From Zeugodacus cucurbitae (taxonomy: Eukaryota; Arthropoda; Insecta; Diptera; Tephritidae), in the NCBI RefSeq assembly GCF_028554725.1, contig NC_071670.1:33846001-33910000 (forward strand): DNA of 64,000 nt, in the 5' to 3' direction. The notes under the pieces are model-generated. The model saw nothing but the letters and a program-made list of their open reading frames with translations, searched no databases and was not told the DNA's origin. The translations under genes and the position numbers were made by a program. This document shows positions 53,749 through 62,691 of this stretch, piece after piece; positions within the stretch are counted from its first letter, which is position 1, and each line of letters opens with the position of its first letter.

Positions 53749-54125
53749 CAATGAAATGAAATAAATGAAAACAAAAATAAGTTTTTGCATTTTTATTTAA
53801 GGCAATTCCATTAGTATTAAATGTAAAGACAGGGAGACTTAATTCTAGAGTCAAAGACCTTTTAATCTAAGGAAGTGGTTTTTATTTGATGGCCTTATAT
53901 TAAGAACGTCTTTACTTTAAATTAAAGACAACAATGTTCTTCGTTTAAGAAAATTTCCTTTAATTTAAGGCAATATTTTCCTCTTTTTAAGGAAACCATA
54001 TGTACTTAAAAGTACAATCGTGTTTCCTTAACTTAAGGAAGACATGTCTTTAGTGCTATTTCACTCCCATTTTTTCCTTAAAACAAGTAAATTTTCCATA
54101 GTTTTAGGCCACATTTGTTTCAGTG

Positions 54126-54341
54126 TGGTGGAAATAAGCAATATAGGATAGTCATAGACTATCGAAAGCTCAATAAGCTTACAATTGCGGATTGATATCC
54201 TATCCCTGAAATTAATGACGTTCTGTCACAATTAGGACAGAAAAAATACTTTTCTGTAATTGATCTAAATAGCGGATTTCATCAAATCCCATTAAAAGAA
54301 TCCTCACTTATGCTTTAAGCAACAAAAATTTCAATAGTAAA
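54126..54341 (+). pseudogene. B2 RT continuing after F
   Basis: NKQYRIVIDYRKLNKLTIAD, a TGA, PEINDVLSQLG, then SVIDLNSGFHQIPLKES. A deletion removes the rest of RT, including the YxDD site, and most of RNase H. Confidence 0.85.
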
Positions 54342-55027
54342 ATGAAACGTTGGAAGACTATCTTAGAAGAATGCAATTATGAATTGTACTACAAGCCTGG
54401 CAGATCTAACGTTGTCGCGGACGCTTTATCGCGACCTCCTCAAATCAATGTCCTTGGTGTAACGCAGCACAGCGACGAAAGCTCTGCGCATAATTTAATA
54501 TACAGCGTTGAATGCCCAATAAATACATTTAAAAATCAAATTTTCTTGAGTGTAGACCAAATATCTACCTACCAATTTAAAATCATATTTCCTACCTACC
54601 ACCGACATCTGATTACAGAACCAAACTATAATCACGACAATGTGCTTCAGCTTCTGAAACGTTATTTGAATCCTACAGTCATAAACTGTATAAAAACTAG
54701 TGAAAGTACCCAAGGCTTGATACAAGACTTGTATGCTCTTCATTTTAATAATTACAAAATAAGATTTTCCCAAATTCAAGTAGATGACGTTACTAACGAA
54801 CAAGAACAGGAAAATATAATAATTCGTACGCACACTAGAGCTCATAGAAATAGCGTTGAAAATAAAAACCAGATACTCGAAAGATATTATTTTCCGTCAA
54901 TGACGAAAAAGATTAAAAAGTTGATTGGAAAATGTGAAATTTGCAAAACTAACAAATATGACCGACATCCAGCAAGACCATTAGTACAGCCTACACCAAT
55001 TCCAACATTTCCAGGACAGATTATACA
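54342..55027 (+). pseudogene. B2 RNase H end and integrase N-terminal part
   Basis: MKRWKTILEECNYELYYKPG and VADALSRPPQIN end RNase H. The linker (PINTFKNQIFLS, FPTYHRHLI) leads to the integrase zinc domain: HTRAHR ... CEICKTNKYDRHP. The frame is cut by E2 just before the first catalytic Asp, at TACA. Confidence 0.88.
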
Positions 55028-55429
55028 AGTTAACACATAATGTCCAATTTCCAGTTGGGTACGAATGTGGTGAGGCAGATTGTGTGAGCAACGACCGCCA
55101 CTAAAGCAGCCACATATCAGATTACATAAACAGTGTCAATAGCCGATTGCGTAAACAGTTGACCAGCGATCGCTGCTTGCACTATCACCAATTGTATGAA
55201 GCAGAGTAAGCACGACGCAGACGTCAAAGCCGGCAGCGTCGATTACTGAATATGCGTTCTTAGGGTTTAATGGTTAAGTTAGGTATTGGGCTAGTTTAGA
55301 TTTAAGTTGAGCTTAAGCCGGAGCACACGTTCCTGGCCAATAAAGAGTATTTGCAAACATATAACTTGTATAATTACTGCCGCGTCCGACGACCGGCTCA
55401 TACAGTGACTACAGCGTACATCTTTTACT
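55028..55429 (+). repeat. solo LTR E2
   Basis: 402 bp, flanked by TACA (55024-55027 and 55430-55433). It is nearly identical to E1 except for a ~25-base gap near 55075 and scattered changes. Removing it restores the integrase frame. Confidence 0.93.
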
Positions 55430-55433
55430 TACA

Positions 55434-56140
55434 CATAGACATATATATAGCAGGAAAGCAATTAGTCCTTACTGCTTTAGATAAATTTTCCAAATTCGCC
55501 ATTGCAAAACCAATCAAATCCAGGTCTGCAGAAGACCTTAGACAACCATTACGAGACATTCTTTTCTCTTTTGTACCAGAAAAAATAATTATAGATAACG
55601 AAAAATCTTTCAATTCAGAATCAATAAATTTCATGGTAGAGAACGAGTTCGGAATAGAAATTTATAGAACTCCGCCTTACACAAGCTGCTCAAACGGACA
55701 GGTAGAGCGCTTCCATTCAACCTTACAAGAAATTATGCGTTGCCTTCAAACCAATAAAACGCATAATTCATTTCAGGAACTTCTAGAAAATTCTGTCAAA
55801 GAATATAACTTCTCAATTCATACTACTACAGGCAGAAAGCCGATGGAAATTTTTTTCGGTAGGCGAGTCAGTCACGATCCCAATTTAATTCAAAAAGAAA
55901 GGGAAGAGATATCAAAAAAAAAATTCTAGATAAACATGTTGCCGATCTGACATACCATAATATAAATAGAACCGATATGAAAACATATTCGGAAGGAGAT
56001 ATAATATTCGTAAAAATAAATAGAATAGATAGGTAACAAATTATCCCCAAGATATAAAAAGGAAACCGTTGCAACTAATTATAACACGACAGTTAAAACC
56101 ACGACAGGACGAATAGTACATAAGAAAAACATTCGACAGT
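55434..56140 (+). pseudogene. B2 integrase core and C-terminus
   Basis: After E2 the frame gives the first Asp (within IDIYIAGKQ), LDKFSKFAIAKPIKSR, IIDNEKSFNSE (second Asp) and SNGQVERFHSTLQEIM (Glu). It is open to TAG at 55927-55929. The C-terminal segment then continues in other frames to about 56140 (RYKKETVATNYN, GRIVHKKNIRQ). Confidence 0.88.
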
Positions 56141-56170
56141 AATTGTTTTTTTATTTTATCTTTCAATTTT

Positions 56171-56928
56171 AGGATTTTACTTTGGGTAATCCCATGCATA
56201 GCAGAAATACAACTTTTGGACTATACTTCATCACACATTATTACTGTAAAGGACAAACAATCAAAGATACAGGTCGGTACATTTAAGATAATCCATTTAA
56301 TAGACATCAAAAAATACGACACTTTTTTATATGACGCACAAACTTACGTAGACAAAAACATACCAGAAACCAACATTTTTTATCCAATTTTAAACCATGA
56401 ACTAATTGAAGCTGTGGAAATCCTTCAAGATATAAAACCACAGCAAACTTATCGCAGTAGAAGGGCTATTAATTTAATCGGAACGCCATGGAAATATATT
56501 GCCGGTAATCCGGATCATTTCGAAATTATAAGTAAAAATATAAATGAATTAAACACTAATAACAATAAACAAATGTTTATAAATGAAGCTTTTAATAAAA
56601 AACTTAATAGTTTAGTAAATATTACTAATCAAATATCTAATTTCATTAAAAAAATGAAAGTATTGAAAACGATTAGCATTAAGTATTGGAAATAGGATAA
56701 GAATAATAAAAAAAAAATTAATAAACATTAAATATGCCATTCAATGGGCGAAAACGAAAATTGTAAACTCTATGTTGTTAAACAAGAATGAAATTAAGAT
56801 TGCTATAGAAAAGCTTAGAGAAGAGAATATGCCATTTATAACAATAGAAGAGGCATTAGAATATGCGGACATAAACATTTTAAGTAATAATACAATACTA
56901 TTATATATCCATTAACTGAGGAAGATAT
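56171..56928 (+). pseudogene. B2 envelope protein, C-terminus missing
   Basis: An acceptor TTTCAATTTTAG ends at 56172 and the frame beyond is open without an ATG; the leader mini-exon at 47335 supplies phase and start. A hydrophobic start, DYTSSHIITVKDKQSKIQVG, the basic cleavage-like site YRSRR (about 56452-56466) and INLIGTPWKYIAGNPDH follow. The frame stops at 56693-56695, and a shifted frame continues with YAIQWAKTKIVNSM to about 56925, where it meets LTR sequence. Confidence 0.82.
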
Positions 56929-57410
56929 TTAGTCAGCAGAATCAAACAATTGGGAACAACATCCGCCATGCGCCGCATAAGCGAAAGTAACCAGAAACCA
57001 ACATCCGCCATAACGTTAACCAAAATTGCTGCCGCAGGTAGATTTAGGCAATATTAAGAATATGTTTAATTGTAAATTAGAGTTAGTTGTTAAGTTGATT
57101 TCAATCAATAAAGGTCACTCTTGACCATAAAATATTTATTTTTTTGACTTTGTAATTAATAAGTCATTAACTGGCGCCCGAGCCTAAAATATACGGCACG
57201 AGAAGTTTCGGTAAAAAAGCACCATATGCAGTGCTAAACGGGAAGCAACTCGAAATAGTTATCCGGTACCATAAGTAGTGCCAAAGAGAAAGCAGCTGAA
57301 TTTAAATTCCTTACCCACGCTTGAGGAAGGAAGGTGACCAACTTGGAGCAAGACGGTGATCCAGTAGTATCCAGAAGGAAAAAAGGACCAAATCATCATT
57401 GCCAGCCGCC
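56929..57410 (+). repeat. C2 LTR part, primer site and leader
   Basis: The LTR ends ATTAACT at 57172, and TGGCGCCCGAGCC starts there. The leader is nearly identical to C1 but lacks about 80 bases between GGTAC repeats. Confidence 0.9.
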
Positions 57411-57433
57411 ATGAAGCTGATCATAATGTAAGA
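57411..57433 (+). promoter_or_regulatory. env mini-exon and splice donor of C2
   Basis: The ATG at 57411 has 17 coding bases before donor GTAAGA at 57428. C1 has the same sequence up to the donor and then env instead of intron, which shows use of this site. Confidence 0.88.
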
Positions 57434-57718
57434 AATAGGTTAAGATTGTGAAAATTTGTAGAAACCAAAATAAATTAAAAGAATTCAAAAGTTTAAAAGA
57501 GTGAATATATGTACATACATGTATTTCCATTTAATATCCTTCAAAACAAAAATTGTTTTAAAATTGTGAAAGTTTTTAAAAGAATCAAGTGAATTGTTAT
57601 ACAAGGAGGAAACATATTTTTCTCTTCCTCTCACGAAAATTAGTAAAAGTTAAATCTATATTAAGCAAATTTAACAATATACAAAATCGTTCATAATATA
57701 AACAAATCAAATAAAATA

Positions 57719-57815
57719 AGGCTTGTACAGCCTATAAAAAAATATTTTTAACAAATAACATTAATTATCTCTGCGATTCCGTAGCCAACTCAGGAGTTGA
57801 CCGGACCCTCTAGAG
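57719..57815 (+). promoter_or_regulatory. leader hairpins H1 and H2 of C2
   Basis: H1: AGGCT-TGTAC-AGCCT (57719-57733). H2: CTCTG/TAGAG (57769-57773 and 57811-57815) closes GCGATTC, an inner stem CAACTC-AG-GAGTTG and GGACCCTC. Stem bases differ from A' but pairing is kept. They lie between donor and gag ATG (57902). Confidence 0.65.
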
Positions 57816-57901
57816 TATAAATAACCAATTCCTAGACAGGATAACATAAATTTTAATTAAAACAAAATAAATAACACAATAATATAAGGACCTCTCCAAA
57901 A

Positions 57902-59182
57902 ATGTCTAGCCCAAATAATTTAATAAGACCACCAGTGCTAGGGAATACAACTCCCGTTGCACCAACAGGACCTTCCGGTTCTGGCACCCAAATTTCGCCA
58001 CAATTGGCACATTTAGTTAAAAACGCTGTAACTCAGATGTTACAGACGGACGGACAAAGCATAATACAAAGTATTTTGAATAATGGTACGAACCAAAACA
58101 TTAGGGATCAAACTATAGACGAAAGATACAGAGACAACATGATCGAAATGGACAAAATTCCCGACGTAGTGCGATCACTACGAGAATTTTCAAAAGGCAC
58201 TCCACGCTATTTCGGTATTCTAAATGTAATTAGAAACAAAATTATAGGGAAAGCAGATATAGCACTAGAGTCGTATAACACGCCTTTAGATTGGACGGCA
58301 ATATCTCGTTGTCTAACTACCCATTATGCAGACAAAAGAGACATTGGTACTTTAGAGTATCAAATGACTTGTCTCATACAGGGAAGACTAACGATTAATG
58401 AATTTTACCAAAAAGTGTATTCGCACCTATCATTAATCCTCAACAAAATTGGTTGTATGGAAGTAGGAGAGGAAGCAATACATCTTCTTACGGAAAACTA
58501 CCGTGCTAAAGCCCTTGACACGTTTGTCAGAGGACTTTCGGGTGACCTTCCTAGGCTTCTCGGCATCAGAGAACCAAAAAGCCTACCAGAAGCTCTTCAC
58601 CTTTGCCTGAAGTTAGAAAATCAAAACTTTAGAGCAAATCACGCTAACAATCAATTTCCTAGACAACAATTCCAACAACAGAATTTTTTTCCAAATCCTA
58701 ATCGACAACCTCCTCAAACCAAATTCCATCCCGAGTTAGCTTTTATACCAAAACCAAATCAAATATTTAATCCTTATGGTCAACAACGGTATCCCCAAAA
58801 TCCAGTAAACCAACAACATGGTTTTCATAATCAAAATCCATTTAATCAACCACCAAATAATCCCCCTCCAAGACCACCAAAACCACCTCAACCAATGGAT
58901 GTAGACGTTAGCTTAAGAACAAATGCTATCAATTACGCCAATAGACCAAATCCCAAATTCACTGTCAAACGACCATCAAATTTTTCAAACAAAAATGATC
59001 TGCAACCAAAAGTTCAAAGGAATTTTCATGTAAACTCAAACTTTGAACCTTACAGCGAACAAAATTATCAATACAACAATGACTACCAAAACAACGAATA
59101 CAACTATGACTTTTCCGATACAACACAAACCGACGAAAACGAGCAATCACTAGACCTGACAGATGTACATTTTTTAGATTAA
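57902..59182 (+). CDS. C2 gag, open frame of 426 codons
   Basis: MSSPNNLIRPPVLGNTTPVA starts the protein. RDNMIEMDKIPDVVRSLREF is followed by an apparent in-frame loss of about 23 residues relative to B2 gag, then YFGILNVIRNKIIGKADIAL, the capsid block KALDTFVRGLSGDLPRLLGI and ALHLCLKLENQNF. The rest is a long Gln/Asn/Pro-rich tail with PQPMDVDVSLR. There is no CCHC motif. TAA is at 59180-59182. It is the longest uninterrupted gypsy gag here. Confidence 0.88.
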   Translation: MSSPNNLIRPPVLGNTTPVAPTGPSGSGTQISPQLAHLVKNAVTQMLQTDGQSIIQSILNNGTNQNIRDQTIDERYRDNMIEMDKIPDVVRSLREFSKGTPRYFGILNVIRNKIIGKADIALESYNTPLDWTAISRCLTTHYADKRDIGTLEYQMTCLIQGRLTINEFYQKVYSHLSLILNKIGCMEVGEEAIHLLTENYRAKALDTFVRGLSGDLPRLLGIREPKSLPEALHLCLKLENQNFRANHANNQFPRQQFQQQNFFPNPNRQPPQTKFHPELAFIPKPNQIFNPYGQQRYPQNPVNQQHGFHNQNPFNQPPNNPPPRPPKPPQPMDVDVSLRTNAINYANRPNPKFTVKRPSNFSNKNDLQPKVQRNFHVNSNFEPYSEQNYQYNNDYQNNEYNYDFSDTTQTDENEQSLDLTDVHFLD

Positions 59183-59223
59183 ACAGCTCTTCGTTACCTT
59201 ATTTCAACTTCAAAACGAAGAGT
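59170..59223 (+). promoter_or_regulatory. candidate -1 frameshift signal, gag/pol of C2
   Basis: T TTT TTA (59170-59176) in gag phase (CAT TTT TTA), 9-nt spacer, GCTCTTCG (59186-59193) pairing with CGAAGAGT (59216-59223), 22-nt loop. Protease DTG at 59248 is in the -1 frame. Confidence 0.75.
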
Positions 59224-59880
59224 GGAGAAATTTAAAAAATCCTAGTCGATACAGGCTCCAATAAAAACTATATTCAATCAAATTTAGTACCAAATCCCAA
59301 AGAAAACAATAACCCTTTTTACGCAAATTCAATCGGTGGAAAAATACACATTACCCATCACACTTTTCTAAATCTTTTTAATATTGAAGAATGCAAATTA
59401 AAATTTTTTTTGTTACCCACTCTTACAACTTTTCACGCAATTCTTGGAAATGATAGTTTAAAGGAACTATCAGCAATTATCCATACTAAAGAAAATTTCA
59501 TGATCGTAGCAAACAAACGTAAAATTCAACTCCATCAATATAGAGCCCAAGATGTTCATTACATCCAAATCCGTGACGAACATATGAATACTTCAGAAAA
59601 AAATGAAATTAAACAACTTATACAAAAACACCGAAACTTATTTTCAGAACCTAATGAAAAACTACCGTACACAACTAAAGTAGTAGCGGAAATTAGAACA
59701 AATTCAGATACACCTATCTACTTAAAATCATACCCATATCCTGCCAGTTTAAAACAAGAAGTAGAAAAACAAATAAATAAACTATTAGAGGACGGTATTA
59801 TCAGAAAATCAAGGTCGCCATACAATTCACCAAAAGGACGATGCATCAGGCGAAAAAAAATTCAGATTAGTTATTGATTA
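59183..59880 (+). pseudogene. C2 protease and N-terminal RT
   Basis: The -1 frame has one TAA at 59233-59235, then ILVDTGSNKNYIQSNLV (active site). FHAILGNDSLKELSAIIHTK, YIQIRDEHMNTSEK, VAEIRTNSDTPIYLKSYPYP and LLEDGIIRKSRSPYNSP follow. A small deletion at about 59831 removes the next RT residues and shifts the frame; KFRLVIDYRKLN continues in another frame. Confidence 0.85.
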
Positions 59881-60964
59881 CAGGAAACTAAACACAGTTA
59901 CAACTGCTGACAGATACCCAATACCAGAGATAAATGAAGTACTATCACAATTAGGAGAAAATCGAATATTTTCAGTAATCGACTTAAAAAGCGGTTTCCA
60001 TCAAATTCCTCTTAAGGAATCTGACGTGGAGAAAACAGCCTTTTCAGTGAACAACGGAAAGTATGAGTTCACAAGATTACCTTTTGGACTGAAGAACGCC
60101 CCATCCATATTCCAACGTACATTAGACGATATTTTGAGACAATATATAGGAAAAATATGTTATGTCTATATAGACGACATAATAATATTTAGCAAAGATG
60201 AAAAATCTCATTCAGAGCATATTGACAAAATTTTTGATACACTTCGCAAAGCTAATATGAAAGTACAAGCAGACAAATGCGAATTCTATAAAAACCAAGT
60301 AGAATTTTTAGGATTCATAATTTCTTCTGCTGGTATTTCCACAAACCCATCTAAAGTAAAAAGTATTGTAGATTTTCCATACCCCAAAACACTTAAAGAC
60401 CTTAGATCATTTCTAGGACTTTCAGGATACTATAGACGTTTCATAAAAGATTATGCAAAGTCAGCCAAACCCCTCACAACTCTACTTCGTGGTGAAGAAG
60501 GTAGAATGTCAAAAAATGATTCCAAAAAAATCCAAATCCAATTAAACAATGACGCTAAAGCAGCATTTAATAAAATAAAATCCACATTGACATCGAAAGA
60601 CGTCATTTTACATTATCCCGATTATAAAAAAGAGTTCGATTTAACAACAGATGCTTCCAAATATGCCATAGGCGCTGTCTTAGAACAGAATGGAAATCCC
60701 GACCATGACGACCTAGTAATTCTAGAAAATCAACTTAATAATATAATAGAAAATAACAATAAACAAGTAATAATTAACAAAGTAATTTTTGACAGAATTA
60801 ACAATATCACCACAATATCAAATAAAATAATAAAAACCTTACAAACGAACGAAGAAATACAACACCATTTGGCTGTTGAAATAAAATATAAATTAAAAAT
60901 TATTAAAGAGGAAATAATTAATATAGATTACGCAATGCATTTGCAAAGGCCGGCATCGTAAATT
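59860..60964 (+). pseudogene. C2 RT and RNase H start fused in frame to an env segment
   Basis: Shifted RT (DYRKLNTVTTADRYPIPEIN) leads to a frame open from 60026 to 60961: EKTAFSVNNGKYEFTRLPFG, YIDD (about 60169), FLGLSGYYRRFIKDY and LTTDASKYAIGAVLEQ. At about 60691 the sequence passes from RNase H NG into NPDHDDLVILENQL, identical to C1 env from 40904 on, without a shift. A short shared AATCCCGACC/GGAA.. tract lies at the joint. The env part ends at 60964 where the SAP LTR begins. Confidence 0.88.
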
Positions 60965-60970
60965 CATATA

Positions 60971-61419
60971 TGTAGAAATAAGACTTTGAGAACAGATACA
61001 TTAATAATAACTAATAACTTTACTTTAACGAAAATACGACCTACAACACTAAGCCGAACGAAATATAGAAATATGAGAACAGATACTTTAACGAAAATGC
61101 GACCTACAACACTGACCGAACGAAAAAAAGACGAAACTGAACGAAGCGTCAGAACGCTGCGCTTGCGTTCGAGTATGTTCTACGATTCATTCTGGACGGT
61201 GACGTGATACCTACCACTTCGTGCGCGTGGACAGTTTCATTTTAAATAAGTTGTTTTTATTGTATTTTTCAACTTTTCACTTTTTATCATTTGCTGAATA
61301 AAGTTAAATTCCTATTTTATTGTTAAAAGTATTGTTTTGTTTTAAAAACGCAACAAAGAGGAAAATGCAGTCTAATTTCCAGGAATAAAGGGGAGCAGAG
61401 CAGCAGTAAGAAGACTACA
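60971..61419 (+). repeat. 5' LTR of the SAP element
   Basis: TGTAGAAATAAGACTTTGAG ... AAGACTACA, with AATAAAG near 61300. It has the TG...CA end form, unlike the AGTTAAC LTRs. A primer site TGGGGGCTCAGCC begins at 61423. Confidence 0.92.
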
Positions 61420-62691
61420 AATTGGGGGCTCAGCCAGGATCCAGGAAGAAGAAAAGGAAAACGTTTGTATAATATAATGTAAAATATGTATTTTAAAAAA
61501 GTAACCTAAATAAGTGAAAATATGTACAATAAAAGAAGAAATAAGAAAAATTTTAAAATTAATAAGAAGAAAGAAAACATTTTATAAAAGCAACCTAAAA
61601 AAGTGAAAATATGTTCAATTAAAGAAGAAATATGAAAAATTTTAAAATTAATAAGAAGAAAGAAATGTTTTATAAAAGCAACCTAAAGAAGTGAAAATAT
61701 GTATAATTAAAGAAGAAGTCAGAAAAAATTTTCAAATTAAGAAGAAGAAACAAAACGAAGAGAAACAATTTAAGATCGAAAGAAGAAACATTTTCAAATT
61801 AAAAAGAAGAAACAAAACGAAGAGGAAATATAATTAAAGAAGGAAAGAAGTAATAAGAAACAAGAATCATTTTCAAATTAAGAAGAAGAAACAAAACGAA
61901 GTGAAATTATAGTTAAAGATCGAAAGAAGAAACATTTTCAAATTAAGAAGAAGAAACAAAACGAAGTGAAAATATAGTTAAAGATCGAAAGAAGAAACAT
62001 TTTCAAATTAAGAAGAAGAGAAAATATACATAAAGAAGAAAAGAAGCAATAAGAAACAAGAAACATTTTCAAATTAAGAGGAAGAAACAAAAAGAAGAGA
62101 AATATACTTAAAGAAGGAAAGAAGAAATAAGAAATAAGAAACACTTTCAAATTAAGACGAAGAAACAAAATGAATTTGTAAAGCAAAGAAATAGTAGTAT
62201 TTGTAAAAGACAAATAAGAAGTGGATATTATAAAAAGAAATAAAAGAAAACAAAAAGTTACGGAATAGAACAAAAGAGGAAGTTAAGCATTGTAAAAGTG
62301 TAAAGAATTTACAAAGAAGAGAAGAAATTTGTCAAGAAAAGAAGTTTGTTAAGAAAAGAAATAGAAGTAGTAGTATTTGTAAAAGATAAGAAGTAAAAAT
62401 TATAAGAAGAAGTACAGCATTGTAAAAGAGAAAAAGAAATTGCAAACAAAAAGAAATAAGAAAGAATACATATGAAAGATTAATTAAACAATTAAATATG
62501 ATGAATGTTATAAATATGTTAAAATTAAAAACGAGTACAAATGAAATAAGCTGTATGTAATTAAAGTTAAAATTATATCAAAATAATTTGAATCGAAACT
62601 AACATTTGAATGAATCTAAATACTACACACTATTAATAAGTGAATTTTATATTGTTAACATTATATATTATTACATATTGTTATAAACAAA
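61420..62691 (+). other. purine-rich leader of the SAP element
   Basis: About 1.27 kb, very rich in A and G. From about 61540 to 62160 a 60-75-bp motif with AAGAAGAAACA, TTTTCAAATTAAGAAGAAG and AACAAAACGAAG recurs at least six times. No coding frame. The complementary strand shows a spurious Phe/Leu-rich frame. Confidence 0.8.

Larger units (their letters stand above)
49649..54125. mobile_element. F, TIR DNA transposon with a SAM-like gene
   Basis: The ends CACTGAAAATAATG and the complement of CATTTGTTTCAGTG form a short inverted repeat. Both arms (49740-49975 and 53790-54110) are packed with CTTTAA/TTAAGG-type motifs such as TTTCCTTTAATTTAAGGC. A target duplication is unclear (TG at most). 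It interrupts B2 RT between ADS and the NKQYRIVIDYRKL block. Without the nested piggyBac and D2 it is about 1.8 kb and carries one multi-exon gene and no transposase, so it is non-autonomous. Confidence 0.65.
46807..56928 (+). mobile_element. B2, env-carrying gypsy-type element with nested insertions
   Basis: TGTA precedes the LTR (46803-46806). The order is LTR, primer site, leader with env mini-exon, gag, frameshift signal, protease-RT, insertion F, RNase H end, integrase (split by E2) and env. The 3' LTR is missing: env passes at 56928 into the middle of the C2 LTR, so a deletion fused B2 with C2. Its own sequence, without inserts, is about 5.2 kb. Confidence 0.85.
56929..60970 (+). mobile_element. 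C2, gypsy-type element of family C, internally deleted
   Basis: A 5'-truncated LTR (56929-57172) matches C1 LTR positions from TTAGTCAGCAGAATC on. Leader, donor, paired hairpins, gag, frameshift signal, protease-RT and the start of RNase H follow. Then a deletion joins RNase H to env. The SAP element inserted into that env part at TATA, so the right end of C2 lies outside the window or is lost. Confidence 0.85.

Noticed and set aside
61938..62273. Minus-strand Phe/Leu/Ser-rich 111-codon frame resembling a membrane protein
   Set aside because: It is the complement of the purine-rich SAP leader; the composition explains the lack of stops.
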